A program made the translations under genes and the position numbers. Positions 8,079-17,941 of a stretch of 64,000 nt of DNA are shown here, one piece after another; within the stretch, counting starts at the first letter, position 1, and each line of letters starts with the position of its first letter. The stretch covers positions 3,844,001 through 3,908,000 of the forward strand of contig NZ_CP029192.1 in the NCBI RefSeq assembly GCF_008642315.1, read 5' to 3'. The notes below the pieces were generated by a model that worked only from the letters and a program-made list of their open reading frames with translations, was not told the DNA's origin and did no database searches. The DNA comes from Streptomyces venezuelae. GTDB lineage: Bacteria; Actinomycetota; Actinomycetes; Streptomycetales; Streptomycetaceae.

Positions 8079-9278
8079 TCAGTTGGAGGCGAGGAGCTTG
8101 AGCTCCGGGTGGGCCGTGCCGCCCTCGATCGCCGTGGAGGAGATGTGCGAGGCCACGCGGTCGTCGACCGGGTCGTTCGCCGGGTCGTCGTGCACGACGA
8201 GGTGCTCGTACGTCGTGGCGCGCTGCGCCGGGACCCGGTCCGCCGTGCGGATCATGTCGATCATGTCGCGCAGGTTGTTGCGGTGCTTGGCGCCCGCCGA
8301 CGAGACGACGTTCTCCTCCAGCATGACCGAGCCCAGGTCGTCCGCTCCGTAGTGGAGGGTGAGCTGGCCCGCCTCCTTGCCGGTCGTCAGCCAGGAGCCC
8401 TGGATGTGCGCGACGTTGTCGAGGAAGATCCGGGAGATCGCGATCATGCGGATGTACTCGAAGATCGTCGCCTGGGTGCGGCCCTTGAGGTGGTTGTTCT
8501 CGGGCTGGTACGTGTACGGGATGAAGGCGCGGAAGCCACCCGTCCGGTCCTGCACGTCGCGGATCATCCGGAGGTGCTCGATGCGCTCGGCGTTCGTCTC
8601 GCCCGTGCCCATGAGCATCGTGGACGTGGACTCCACGCCCAGGTTGTGGGAGATCTCCATGATCTCCAGCCAGCGCTCGCCGGACTCCTTGAGGGGGGCG
8701 ATGGCCTTGCGGGGGCGCGCGGGGAGCAGCTCGGCGCCGGCGCCCGCGAAGGAGTCGAGACCCGCCGCGTTGATGCGCTGGATGGCCTCCTCCACGGAGA
8801 CCTTCGAGATGCGGGCCATGTGCTCGACCTCGGACGCGCCGAGGGAGTGGATGACCAGCTGCGGGAATTCCTTCTTGATCGCCGCGAAGTGCTTCTCGTA
8901 GTACTCGACGCCGTAGTCCGGGTGGTGGCCGCCCTGGAACATGATCTGGGTGCCGCCCAGCTCGACGGTCTCCGCGCAGCGGCGCAGGATGTCGTCGAGG
9001 TCGCGGCTCCAGCCCTTCTTCGTGTCCTTCGGAGCGGCGTAGAACGCGCAGAACTTGCACGCCGTCACGCAGACGTTCGTGTAGTTGATGTTGCGCTCGA
9101 TGATGTACGTCGCGATGTGCTCCGTACCGGCGTACCGACGGCGGCGCACGGCGTCGGCGGCGGCGCCGAGCGCGTGCAGCGGAGCGTCGCGGTAGAGGTC
9201 GAGCGCCTCTTCCGGGGTGATCCGCCCACCTGCGGCGGCGCGGTCGAGGACGGACTGAAGGTCGGCCTTCTCGGTCAC
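8079..9278 (-). CDS. mqnC: cyclic dehypoxanthinyl futalosine synthase MqnC
   Basis: 399 residues, the normal length. A radical-SAM protein with the CxxxCxxC cluster motif (CVTACKFC) near residue 68 and the family segment [16 protein letters not shown]. It converts dehypoxanthinyl futalosine to its cyclic form, the third step of the futalosine route to menaquinone, in the cytoplasm. GTG at 9278 gives the usual N-terminus ([14 protein letters not shown]) and has an AAGGGA ribosome-binding site. Neighbours on the same strand are the amidohydrolase-like gene and menG; mqnA lies about 52 kb away in this window. Confidence 0.95.
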   Translation of the reverse strand: MTEKADLQSVLDRAAAGGRITPEEALDLYRDAPLHALGAAADAVRRRRYAGTEHIATYIIERNINYTNVCVTACKFCAFYAAPKDTKKGWSRDLDDILRRCAETVELGGTQIMFQGGHHPDYGVEYYEKHFAAIKKEFPQLVIHSLGASEVEHMARISKVSVEEAIQRINAAGLDSFAGAGAELLPARPRKAIAPLKESGERWLEIMEISHNLGVESTSTMLMGTGETNAERIEHLRMIRDVQDRTGGFRAFIPYTYQPENNHLKGRTQATIFEYIRMIAISRIFLDNVAHIQGSWLTTGKEAGQLTLHYGADDLGSVMLEENVVSSAGAKHRNNLRDMIDMIRTADRVPAQRATTYEHLVVHDDPANDPVDDRVASHISSTAIEGGTAHPELKLLASN

Positions 9279-9358
9279 CGGGGCGTCCCTTTCGTAAGTT
9301 TCGTAAGGGTTGTGGACGGACCACGCCAGCGTACGCCAGGGGTGGGGAACGTCCGACG

Positions 9359-10087
9359 TCAGGCGGTGTAGCCCCCCAGCAGCAGCCCCACGAAGGCCCC
9401 GCCGATCAGGAACGGGCCGAAGGGGATCGCCGTCTTGCGGCTCGCGCGGCGGGCGACGACCAGGGCCGCGCCGTACAGCGAGGCCAGCAGGAAGCCGGCG
9501 AAGGTGCCGATCAGGAGGACGCCCCACCCGTACCAGCCGAGGACGGCGCCCAGGCCGAGCGCCAGCTTCACGTCGCCGAACCCCATGCCGTTGGGGTTGA
9601 TGAGGAAGAGGACGAAGTAGGCGGCCGCGAGGGCGCATGATCCGTAGAGGGCTGTTCTCCAGGAGCCCGCCTGCTCCGGTACGAGTGTCACCGCTCCGAG
9701 CAGCGCGAGCGACGCGGCCGCCAGCGGGAGCGTCAGGACGTCCGGCAGGCGGTGCACGGTGAAGTCGACCAGGGCGAGGAGTACGCCGACGGGGGCGAGC
9801 AGGAGCCAGACCGCGAGCTCGGGGCGTGTGCCCGTGGTCGCGGCCAGCGCGGCGCAGACCAGGGCGGTGGTGAGGGCCGTGGCGGAGGTCCGGGGGCCGT
9901 ATCCGGGGGCCTCCGCCTCCTGTCCGCATCGGGCCAGTCCCAGCCACCGCCCGAGCGGGTGTCCCTCCGGGCACTCGGCGCGCCACGGCTCGCCCGGCGG
10001 CACCGACAGGCGGTAGGCCGCTCGCGGCACGAAGAGTCCGGTGAAGGCGCCCCACAGGGCGCCTCCCAGGATGAGTGTCAACAGCAA
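9359..10087 (-). CDS. A24-family prepilin peptidase (TadV/CpaA type)
   Basis: 242 residues with six to seven predicted TM helices. The two catalytic aspartates of A24 aspartyl proteases are present, in LVDFTVHRLPD (near 118-128) and in the GFGDVKLAL motif (near 178). It cleaves the class III leader of Flp-type pilins and TadE/F pseudopilins at the inner membrane. The start is TTG at 10087, preceded by GAGGGAAG. It lies 23 bases downstream of the LysM/BTAD gene and is probably co-transcribed with it. It is separated from the main tad operon by about 7 kb. Confidence 0.85.
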   Translation of the reverse strand: MLLTLILGGALWGAFTGLFVPRAAYRLSVPPGEPWRAECPEGHPLGRWLGLARCGQEAEAPGYGPRTSATALTTALVCAALAATTGTRPELAVWLLLAPVGVLLALVDFTVHRLPDVLTLPLAAASLALLGAVTLVPEQAGSWRTALYGSCALAAAYFVLFLINPNGMGFGDVKLALGLGAVLGWYGWGVLLIGTFAGFLLASLYGAALVVARRASRKTAIPFGPFLIGGAFVGLLLGGYTA

Positions 10088-10110
10088 CGGCTACAGCTTC
10101 CCTCGTGGGC

Positions 10111-13100
10111 TCAGCCCGCCGCCGTGGCACCGCTGCGCCACGCCGGCAGCAGCTCGTCGAGGAGCGCCTCCGTGCGCGGCGGCAGCCCGCGGGCCCCGCT
10201 GCGGGCCATGAGATCCGCGGCGACCCGCTGGAGGCGGGCCGGGTCCTCCGTGGCGTGCGTGGCGCGGAGCAGCTCGTTCCAGAGCCGCTCGTCGCCGGGC
10301 GCCGAGCCCATCGCCGCGTTGAGCGCCTCGATCGCCTTCTCCGCGCGGCCCTTCTCCAGGTGGAACTCGGAGAGCGCGAGCCCGATGTCGGCGACGAGCA
10401 GCGGGAGCTGGGCGTCGATGATCTCGTGCGTGAGCCAGCCGTACCGCCCCCGCGGCCGGTCGGCGAGCAGCGGTCCGCGGACGAGGACCAGCGCGTCGGT
10501 GAGCATCCGGCCGCGCACCGCGCGGTTTCCGGCGCCGCGTCCCTGCGTCGCCTCGTGGTAGAGCGAGCGCAGCACGTCCAGGTCGGAGACCACCGACTTG
10601 GCGAGCGTGAGCCGTCCCGTGCGGTCGGCGCGCAGCCGCGGCGAGCCGTCGGGCTCGGTGCCGAGCCAGTCGCGCAGCCGGTCGACGAGGGCGTCCCGCA
10701 CGTCGTCGGTGACGCCGCGCGGCCACAGCGCGGAGGCGAGCACCCGGGGGTGCACTCCCTCGCGGTGCAGGAGCAGCAGGGCGAGCGCCTCGTGCATCAG
10801 CGGGCTGCGCTCGCCGTCCGGGGTGTCGAGGCCGATGATCTCGTACGTGCCGACGAGGCGGGCGTAGACCGCGGGGCGGCCCTGCTCGGTGACGTCGACG
10901 AGGAACGGCGGCGCGGCGCCGGTGGGGCCGTCGCCGGGGCCCGTGGGGCTGCCGGAGCTCTCCGGGTCGGCGTCGGTGAACAGCTGGACGACGGCGCGCT
11001 GCTGGGCCTCCGGCAGCGACTGCGCCGCCAGTTCGAGCCCGAGCAACGGCGCGAGCAGCTTGCCGTCGCGGGTGATCTCCATCTCCCAGGCGGCGCCGGG
11101 CAGGTCCCCGGCCTCCGCTCCGACGAGGTAGCCGATGCCCAGGCGGCTCGCGTCGGCGGCGAGTTCGGCGAGCTTGACCGCGTCCTCGGCGCTCGGCTCG
11201 GCGGCGAGCAGCACCAAGTGCGGGGCCCAGCGGGTGTGCTGGGCGGGTCCCGTGCGGCCGGTGAGCACGGAGTCGTGCCCGGCGGCGCCGAGCGCGCCAC
11301 GCCGCTGCCGCGTCTCGGCCTCCATCGTCTCGATGAGCGCCTCGACGTCCTCCAGGTGGCGGAGACGGTTGGGCGCGAGCGGCGTGAGGTCCTGGCCGAA
11401 GCCGACGACGGTGATGGTCATGCGGTCCGACCAGCCGTTGGTGGCGAGTTCGGCGGCGACCGACGCGAAGACGGCGGCGCGGTCGGCCTCGCCGCCGCTC
11501 AGCGACACGATGCCGGGCACGGCCTCCAGGTTGAGCAGGAGCCGCGAGTCGTCCAGGGTGCCCAGGCAGACGAGGCCGGGGTAGGGCGCGGCCGTGTCCA
11601 CGTCCTCGTACCGCTCGGCGTCGGCGCGCGACAGCACCCAGAACGTCTGGTCCTGGCCCAGCTGCCAGGGCGCGGGCGGGCGTCCGGCGGGCGTGGCGAG
11701 CTGCAGGTGCAGGTCGCCGCCCGTCAGCCAGGCCGCGTACACAGTCGGAAGGGGGCGGTTCTCCTCGGTGAGCGAGGCGGCGAGGCCGCGCAGGGACCGG
11801 TCGAGGAGGCGTACGCCCTCGGGGTCGGCGCCCACGAGCAGCGCGTCCTGCACGTCGGCCGCGGTGCCGGTCGGCGTCGGCGGCTGCATGCCGCCGCGCC
11901 CGCCGACGGCGCCCATGGCGGACTGCCACAGCGCGTGACGGCGACGACGGCCGAGCGCGCCGAGGAGGCCGGCGGCGAGGAGGGGCGCGCCGAGGAGCGC
12001 CTCGGGCAGGCCGAAGTCGAAGCCTTCGGAGTCGGTTCCGGCGGTGGCGGAGGGAGCCTCGGCGGCGGGCGCCTCCGGCGTGGCCGGGGCCTGCGGCATG
12101 GCGGGCTTCTCCGGCGCGGCGGGGCGCTGCTCGGGGAGGACGATGTGGGCGGTGTCGTGGTCGACGGAGCTGCCGCCGCCCTGTTCCCGACCGCCGCCCT
12201 GCTCCTGGCCGCCGCCCTCCTGGGCCCCGCCGCCCTGGCGCTGGTCGCCCGTCTTCGAGTAGTCGGAGATCTGCTCCTTGACGTCCTCGGAGACCTTGGG
12301 CGCCTCGTCGGGCATCTCGACGAGCTCGCCGCCGTGCGCGTCCGCGGGCATCTCCATGATCCAGCCGGGCCGGATGAGGCTCGCCTCGGAGAGCTTCGAA
12401 CCGTCGGGCTGCTCACGGTCCTTGTTGAGCTGGTAGATCTCCTTGTACCGGCGGCCGTCACCGAGGTGCCGCTCCGCGACCTCCCACAGGGAGTCGTGGT
12501 GGCGCCCCTCGGGAGGCTGGATCCGGTAGTACTTCGTGTCGCCGTCCTTGGCGGTGCTGCCGCCCCCGTCGGCGTGCGCGGCGGCCTGGTCGGCCTGCGC
12601 GGCCAGCGCGTCGGCGGCGGTCGCCGCGGCCTGCTGCTCCTGCCCGAAGAGACCGGGGGTCTGCTGGGCGCTCGCGGCGGACGCCGGCTTCTGGTTGCCC
12701 TCCAGGGACTGCCCGAACTGCGAGAGTCCCGGCGCGAAACTGGCCGCGGTGGCGCCCACGAGCAGCACGGCGGCGACGAGCTGCCGCGCGAGCATCTGGC
12801 TGCCGCCGGCACCCGGCACCCGGCCCGGAATGCCGACTCCGGAGAGGGCGGCCTTTATCTCGACGAGGACGCAGGCGGTGAACTGCGCCCAGGCGAACCA
12901 GACGACGACGGTCAGTACGTTGATGAACGTACTGACGGTGATCTCCTGCTGCAGCCAGCTCAGCGAGGGCGCGCCGCCCGGCAGCGGCCACCCCACGAAG
13001 ACGACGAGGGCTCCGGGCACGCCGACGAGGAGCACGGCGAGCGCTACGAACGCGAGGAGGGCCTTGACGAAGTCCCCGACGGTGCGCCGACGCCGCGGCA

Positions 13101-13173
13101 ACGGCTGCGGCGTCCGGTTCCGCGGGGACTGCGGGTTCGGCGGGCTCGTCGAGCGTGAGGTGGTGCGCGCCAT
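10111..13173 (-). CDS. multi-TM LysM protein with C-terminal BTAD-type domain
   Basis: 1020 residues. Three TM helices lie within about 37-147. A Gln/Ala-rich segment is followed by a LysM-like domain (about 212-285, YYRIQPPEGRHHDSLWEVAE … LIRPGWIMEMP). A long Pro/Ala/Gly linker and a further TM segment (near 400) come next. A cytoplasmic part follows, and the last ~150 residues combine a winged-helix-like domain with a bacterial transcriptional activation (TPR-like) domain. The same type of protein is commonly found next to Tad pilus genes in Streptomyces. The LysM part would face the wall and the BTAD part the cytoplasm, so it could couple wall state to pilus gene expression or assembly; that is inference. 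Confidence 0.75.
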   Translation of the reverse strand: MARTTSRSTSPPNPQSPRNRTPQPLPRRRRTVGDFVKALLAFVALAVLLVGVPGALVVFVGWPLPGGAPSLSWLQQEITVSTFINVLTVVVWFAWAQFTACVLVEIKAALSGVGIPGRVPGAGGSQMLARQLVAAVLLVGATAASFAPGLSQFGQSLEGNQKPASAASAQQTPGLFGQEQQAAATAADALAAQADQAAAHADGGGSTAKDGDTKYYRIQPPEGRHHDSLWEVAERHLGDGRRYKEIYQLNKDREQPDGSKLSEASLIRPGWIMEMPADAHGGELVEMPDEAPKVSEDVKEQISDYSKTGDQRQGGGAQEGGGQEQGGGREQGGGSSVDHDTAHIVLPEQRPAAPEKPAMPQAPATPEAPAAEAPSATAGTDSEGFDFGLPEALLGAPLLAAGLLGALGRRRRHALWQSAMGAVGGRGGMQPPTPTGTAADVQDALLVGADPEGVRLLDRSLRGLAASLTEENRPLPTVYAAWLTGGDLHLQLATPAGRPPAPWQLGQDQTFWVLSRADAERYEDVDTAAPYPGLVCLGTLDDSRLLLNLEAVPGIVSLSGGEADRAAVFASVAAELATNGWSDRMTITVVGFGQDLTPLAPNRLRHLEDVEALIETMEAETRQRRGALGAAGHDSVLTGRTGPAQHTRWAPHLVLLAAEPSAEDAVKLAELAADASRLGIGYLVGAEAGDLPGAAWEMEITRDGKLLAPLLGLELAAQSLPEAQQRAVVQLFTDADPESSGSPTGPGDGPTGAAPPFLVDVTEQGRPAVYARLVGTYEIIGLDTPDGERSPLMHEALALLLLHREGVHPRVLASALWPRGVTDDVRDALVDRLRDWLGTEPDGSPRLRADRTGRLTLAKSVVSDLDVLRSLYHEATQGRGAGNRAVRGRMLTDALVLVRGPLLADRPRGRYGWLTHEIIDAQLPLLVADIGLALSEFHLEKGRAEKAIEALNAAMGSAPGDERLWNELLRATHATEDPARLQRVAADLMARSGARGLPPRTEALLDELLPAWRSGATAAG

Positions 13174-13440
13174 GGCAGGTGTCCTGGTGTCCTGTGGGGA
13201 GGAGTGGATGGTCGGAGGGGGCGGGTGAGGCTACCGAGGTGATGTTACGGAAGGGGTCGGACGGGAGACAGGCCCGTACGGCCCCGGCCACCGGGCCCGC
13301 GGCCCGCTTCCTCCCTCCGCACCCGATAGGCCCGTTTCCCTCGCGGACCGGGTGCGTGGCCCGCGGACCGCGCTGAGCTTGCGGTTGTACGGATCGGGGG
13401 TCCCCGTCACAGTTCCGGTACGGATCCGCGGTGCGGGTCG
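13174..13440. other. divergent intergenic region
   Basis: 267 bases between the LysM/BTAD gene and the first RHS gene. They must hold promoters for both, but I see no convincing -35/-10 pair. The only structure is short GC-rich palindromic runs near 13270-13310. Confidence 0.35.
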
Positions 13441-16400
13441 GTGATGCGCCAATACTGGGCACGCAAAGGACCAGGTCGGCCTGTTGAAGGCGGCCGCTCT
13501 CGGAAAGGGGCTCAGGGCTTGAAGGACGGGCTCAGGGGATTCAAGTCGGCCCGTACCGCGGTCAAGGACGGCGAGCGGGGCGCGTACGACCGCGTCAGGA
13601 GCAGGATCAAGGGCCGTGGCGCGACGGTCGACGTCGCCACCGGGCAGATGTTCCTGGAGGAGACGGACCTCTCGCTGCCCGGCACGCTGCCGCTGGACTT
13701 CACCCGTCGGGTCGCCTCCGGCTACCGGTCCGGCGGCTGGTTCGGGCCGACGTGGACCTCCACGATCGACCAGCGCCTCGAAGTCGACGAGGACGGGATC
13801 GTGTTCGTGACGGAGGACGGGATGCTCCTCACGTACCCGCACCCGGTGGCTCCCGCGGCGACGACCGCGGGGCTCGTCCTGCCCGAGTCCGGTCCCCGAT
13901 GGCCCCTCAAGCGCCTTGCCGACGGCGGCTACCGTGTGACCGACCCGGTCACCGGCATCGCCCGCCGCTTCGCGGCGCCCCGCGAGGACGACGGCGTGGC
14001 CCTGCTGACCATGATCTCGGACCGCAACCGCAACACCGTCGACTTCGACCACGACACGGCGGGCACCCCGCGGGCGATCCTCCACAGCAGCGGCTACTAC
14101 GTGCAGCTGACTGTCGAGGACGAGCGCGTCACCGTGCTGACCGTGGCGGGCGCGGCCGCGGACGGCAGCGGTGACGACCTCGTCGTCAAGCGGTACGGCT
14201 ACACCGACGGCAACCTCACCGCCGTCACCGACTCCTCCGGGCGGCCGACACGTTTCACGTACGACGAACAGCTGCGCCTCACCGCCCGGGAGGACACGAA
14301 CAACAGCCGTTACACGTACGCCTACGACGACCGGGACCGCTGCGTCGCCCAACGGGGCATGGCCGGGCACATGGCCAATACCTTCACGTACGACGCCCCC
14401 GACACCGACCGGCCCGACTGCCGCGTCACCGAGGTCACCACGGCCGAGGGTGCCACCTCCCGCTTCTCCGTGGACGAACACTGCCTGGTCGTCGCCGAGA
14501 CCGACCCGCTCGGCGCGACGGTCACCACGGTGTACGACGCGCTGCACCACGTCGCCGCCACGACCGACCAGCTCGGGCACACCACGGCCTACGTCAACAA
14601 CGAACTGGGCCTGCCGACCAGGGTGACGCGGCCCGACGGCGCCGTCGTCCGCGTCGCCTACAACGACCTGAACCTCAAGACGGTCGTCGAGCTGCCCGAC
14701 GGCACCGAGTGGCGGTACACGTACGACGAGCGCGGCAACTGCACCTCGGTCACCGAGCCGTCGGGCGTGACCGTCCGACACGCCTACACGCCCGCGGGTC
14801 ACCCTCTCTCGGTCACCGACGAGGCCGGCAACACGACCACCGTCCGGTGCGACAGCGCGGGCCTGCCGCTCAAGGTCACGGACCCGACGGGAGCCAAGAC
14901 CCTCTGGCAGCGCGACGGGCTGGGGCGGCCCACGGCCCTCACCGACCCCCTCGGGCGCACGACGCGCCTCGCGTGGTCGACGGAGGGCCGGCTCGTCCGG
15001 CACGCGACGCCGGACGGCGCGGTGGAGTCCTGGACATACGACGGCAAGGGCAACTGCCTCACCCACACCGACCGTCTTGGCCAGGTCACGTCGTTCGAGT
15101 ACACGCACTTCGACCTGCTCTCCGCGCGCGTCGGGCCCGACGGGGCCCGCCACCACTTCGACTACGACGCGTCGTTGCGTCTCACCCGCGTCGACAACGC
15201 GCAGGGCCTGTCCTGGACGTACGAGCACGACGCGGCGGGGCGCCTGATCGCGGAGACGGACTTCGACGGCCGCACCGTCTCCTACGCGTACGACGCCGCG
15301 GGCCGCCTCGTCACCCGGACGAACGCCGCGGGAGAGTCGGTCTCGTTCGCCCACGACGCGCTGGACCGACTCGTCCGCAAGGAGTCCACCGAGGAGGTCA
15401 CCACCTACGCGTACGACGTGCTCGGCAACTTGGTCGGAGCGGTCGGCCCCGACTGCCGCCTCACCCTGGAGCGGGACGGTTCCGGCCGCCTGCTCTCCGA
15501 GACGGTCGACGGGCGCGGTCCCCTCACGTACGCGTACGACGAGGCGGGCCGTCGTACGGGACGCACGACTCCGACGGGGGCGACCAGCGGCTGGGAGCAC
15601 GACGCCGCGGGCCGCCACACCCGGCTCACCCTGTCCGGCGGCAGGACCGTGGACTTCGAGCGGGACGCGGCGGGCCGGGAGACGGTCCGGCGCACCGGGA
15701 ACGACACCTGCGTGACCATGGAGCGCGCCTACGACGAAGTCGGCCGCCTCACCACCCACACGGTGACGGCACCGGACGGCAGCCCGATCCAGTACCGCGC
15801 CTACACCTACCGCGCCGACGGAGCCCTCACCGCCCTGGACGACCGCCTCTCCGGCGGACGCCGCTTCGAACTCGACCCGGTGGGCCGGGTGACGGCGGTG
15901 TACGCCCACGACTGGACGGAGACGTACGCCTACGACCCCGCGGGCAACCAGACGTACGCGGTCTGGCCCGACATCCACCCCGGGCACGAGTCCACGGGCC
16001 CCCGTGAGTACACCGGCACACAGCTGACGCGCGCCGGCCGCACCCGCTACGAACACGACGCGCTGGGCCGCGTGGTCCTGCGCCGGAAGGCGGGCCTGTC
16101 GTGGCGGTACACGTGGGACGCGGAGAACCGGCTCACCGCCCTCACGACCCCGGACGGCACGCGCTGGCGCTACACGTACGACCCGCTGGGCCGCCGCACC
16201 ACGAAACAGCGGCTCGCACCCGGCGATGACACGGTGATCGAGCGAACCGACTTCACGTGGGACGGCACGACGCTCTGCGAACAGACGACGACGGCACGGA
16301 ACCTGCCGCACCCCGTGAGCCTCACCTGGGACTACGAGGGAACCCACCCCATCGTCCAGACGGAGCGGATCCTGCCGACGCCCGACGGCCGCTCCCCCGA

Positions 16401-16659
16401 AGCGGTCGACTCCCGCTCCTTCGTGATCGTCACCGACAGGTCCGGCACCCCCACGGAACTCGTCGACGCCCGCGGCACCATCACATGGCGAACCCGCAGC
16501 ACGCTCGGGGGCACGACCGCATGGCCGGCCAACAGCACGGCCTACACGCCACTGCGTTCCCCGACTCAGTACTTCGACCCGGAATCGGGCCTGCACTACG
16601 ACAACTCCGGCTACTACGACCCGGAAACCGCCCGGTACCTAAACTGTTCGGGCAGCTGA
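13441..16659 (+). CDS. RHS-repeat protein lacking secretion and toxin ends
   Basis: 1072 residues, nearly all YD/RHS repeat. It enters the shell almost at once (ATVDVATGQMFLEETDLSLP near residue 60) and has no T7SS-type N-terminal domain and no hydrophobic segment. Full RHS toxins end the shell with a core motif close to YYDPETGRYLSPDPLGL and then a variable toxin tip. Here the frame stops inside that motif, at DPETARYLNCSGS, so both tip and DPLGL are missing. The complete RHS gene at 26328-30917 is a useful reference. It is probably a remnant or a silent donor cassette. It sits inside the Tad locus together with a WXG100-like gene that starts 17 bases later. Confidence 0.8.
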   Translation: MMRQYWARKGPGRPVEGGRSRKGAQGLKDGLRGFKSARTAVKDGERGAYDRVRSRIKGRGATVDVATGQMFLEETDLSLPGTLPLDFTRRVASGYRSGGWFGPTWTSTIDQRLEVDEDGIVFVTEDGMLLTYPHPVAPAATTAGLVLPESGPRWPLKRLADGGYRVTDPVTGIARRFAAPREDDGVALLTMISDRNRNTVDFDHDTAGTPRAILHSSGYYVQLTVEDERVTVLTVAGAAADGSGDDLVVKRYGYTDGNLTAVTDSSGRPTRFTYDEQLRLTAREDTNNSRYTYAYDDRDRCVAQRGMAGHMANTFTYDAPDTDRPDCRVTEVTTAEGATSRFSVDEHCLVVAETDPLGATVTTVYDALHHVAATTDQLGHTTAYVNNELGLPTRVTRPDGAVVRVAYNDLNLKTVVELPDGTEWRYTYDERGNCTSVTEPSGVTVRHAYTPAGHPLSVTDEAGNTTTVRCDSAGLPLKVTDPTGAKTLWQRDGLGRPTALTDPLGRTTRLAWSTEGRLVRHATPDGAVESWTYDGKGNCLTHTDRLGQVTSFEYTHFDLLSARVGPDGARHHFDYDASLRLTRVDNAQGLSWTYEHDAAGRLIAETDFDGRTVSYAYDAAGRLVTRTNAAGESVSFAHDALDRLVRKESTEEVTTYAYDVLGNLVGAVGPDCRLTLERDGSGRLLSETVDGRGPLTYAYDEAGRRTGRTTPTGATSGWEHDAAGRHTRLTLSGGRTVDFERDAAGRETVRRTGNDTCVTMERAYDEVGRLTTHTVTAPDGSPIQYRAYTYRADGALTALDDRLSGGRRFELDPVGRVTAVYAHDWTETYAYDPAGNQTYAVWPDIHPGHESTGPREYTGTQLTRAGRTRYEHDALGRVVLRRKAGLSWRYTWDAENRLTALTTPDGTRWRYTYDPLGRRTTKQRLAPGDDTVIERTDFTWDGTTLCEQTTTARNLPHPVSLTWDYEGTHPIVQTERILPTPDGRSPEAVDSRSFVIVTDRSGTPTELVDARGTITWRTRSTLGGTTAWPANSTAYTPLRSPTQYFDPESGLHYDNSGYYDPETARYLNCSGS

Positions 16660-16676
16660 GGGAGGGGACGACATCC

Positions 16677-17033
16677 ATGGGTGCCAAAGGCAAGAGCGAT
16701 CTCTCGATTCCGCTCACCGATCTCGAGGACTACGGGAGCAGGCTGCGTTCCATCAAGACCCGCATGAACCGTACGAAGAAGACCTTCGAGTCCTATGAGG
16801 ACGACATCGGTGACGGCGGTGTGTATGACGCCCTGGACGACTTCGAGTCCAACTGGGAGGACGGGCGTGAGGACATCGGGCAGCAGCTGGACCAGCTCGC
16901 CGATCTGTCCGACGCGGTGGTCCGCGAGTTCAAGAAACTCGAGGACGATCTGACGAAGAAGATCAACGATGCGGTCAAGGAGAAGGAAGGGAAGGGCGGG
17001 AAAGGCGAGAAGGGCGGCGACGCGAAGTCGTGA
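16677..17033 (+). CDS. small helical WXG100-like protein
   Basis: 118 residues, mostly helical, with a Lys/Gly-rich tail (GKGGKGEKGGD). It shares with the cassette small proteins the layout of 'DLSIPLTDLEDYGSRLRSIK' followed by DALDDFESNWED, a variant of the FVDNWD motif seen in four paralogs at 36.4-51.8 kb. These small proteins precede the large T7SS-type substrates there; here the partner is gone and a truncated RHS gene lies upstream instead. ATG at 16677 has a GGGAGGGGA ribosome-binding site overlapping the RHS stop. Likely a substrate or partner of a T7SS-like system. Confidence 0.65.
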   Translation: MGAKGKSDLSIPLTDLEDYGSRLRSIKTRMNRTKKTFESYEDDIGDGGVYDALDDFESNWEDGREDIGQQLDQLADLSDAVVREFKKLEDDLTKKINDAVKEKEGKGGKGEKGGDAKS

Positions 17034-17048
17034 CGAGGGCCCCGCGGC

Positions 17049-17522
17049 TCAGCCCACCTCGTTCTCCGCCACCGCCCGTCCCTTCACCGTCACGTCTCCG
17101 CCGTAGAACATTCCCGTGAACACCGGGCTGTACGTCATCTGGACCTCCACCTCGACCTGTTGCGCGTTCGCCGTCACGCAGTGGGTGTTGGCCACGTCCG
17201 CGCCCTTGAGGCCCGCCTCCGCGACATAGGCCGCCACGCGCGCGTCGCAGTTCTGGAAGTTGATGGGGGCGCCCTTGACGCCCTCGTAGATGTCTTCGAG
17301 GTCGAGGTCCTGGGCCGCGTAGCGTGCGGCCTGTTCCGCTATGTCGGCCGCGCGTTCCCGCTTGGAGATGGAGAGGCCGCCGTCGATGACGAAGGCCGCG
17401 AGCGCGAGGAAGACGATCGCGAAGATGATGACCGCGCCGGCGCCCGAGCCGCGGTCGTCGAGGCGAGTGCGGCGGGACGCGATCCAGTCGCGTACGGCGG
17501 CGGTGGCGGTGCGGCGCGTCAC
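17049..17522 (-). CDS. TadG-like pilus assembly protein
   Basis: 157 residues. The N-terminal DDRGSGAGAVIIFAIVFLALAAF segment is a TadG-type membrane anchor, and the rest is extracytoplasmic with two cysteines (near 89 and 115) that may pair. It is the last gene of the tad operon; its GTG start overlaps the preceding stop by four bases (GTGA). It converges on the WXG100-like gene 15 bases away. Confidence 0.75.
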   Translation of the reverse strand: MTRRTATAAVRDWIASRRTRLDDRGSGAGAVIIFAIVFLALAAFVIDGGLSISKRERAADIAEQAARYAAQDLDLEDIYEGVKGAPINFQNCDARVAAYVAEAGLKGADVANTHCVTANAQQVEVEVQMTYSPVFTGMFYGGDVTVKGRAVAENEVG

Positions 17523-17941
17523 GCCTGCCTCCGGTACGGGTCGAGCGGAGAGCTGAAGGTGGCCTCCAGCGTCGTCGGGATGTCCAGGCCCAGCATGGCG
17601 AGTCCCCTGACCTCGCAGCTGACCTCCACCGTGAAGAAGGGGTCGATCTTCTCGTCGAAGCCCTGACTCTTCTGGACCACCGAGACCGGGCCCGAGCAGA
17701 CGTCCGCCAGATCGGCCCGCGCCGCCGCGCGTGCTTCCGCGAGCGCCGTGCCGTGTTCCTTCTGGATCGAGCCCGCGCGTGCGGCGTCGCGCGCGGCGCC
17801 GTCGATGGCTCCCCGGCCGTCGACCAGTTGACCGAAGGCCACGAGGACCAGGATGAGGAGGATCATCACCGGGGCGAGGATGACCACTTCGACCGTGGAG
17901 AGCCCGCGGTCGTCGCGCAGCCGAAGGCGTACGTTCCGCAT
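17519..17941 (-). CDS. TadE-family pseudopilin
   Basis: 140 residues. The N-terminal motif DDRGLSTVEVVILAPVMILLILVLVAF shows a class III leader with G before LSTVE, glutamate at +5 and a hydrophobic helix, as in TadE/TadF minor pilins. The extracytoplasmic part has two cysteines (near 81 and 108). The GTG/ATG overlap with both neighbours shows tight translational coupling in the operon. Confidence 0.85.
   Translation of the reverse strand: MRNVRLRLRDDRGLSTVEVVILAPVMILLILVLVAFGQLVDGRGAIDGAARDAARAGSIQKEHGTALAEARAAARADLADVCSGPVSVVQKSQGFDEKIDPFFTVEVSCEVRGLAMLGLDIPTTLEATFSSPLDPYRRQA

Noticed and set aside
13231..16596. Long minus-strand frame opposite the RHS gene
   Set aside because: It is a shadow of the YD repeats; no recognisable protein pattern.
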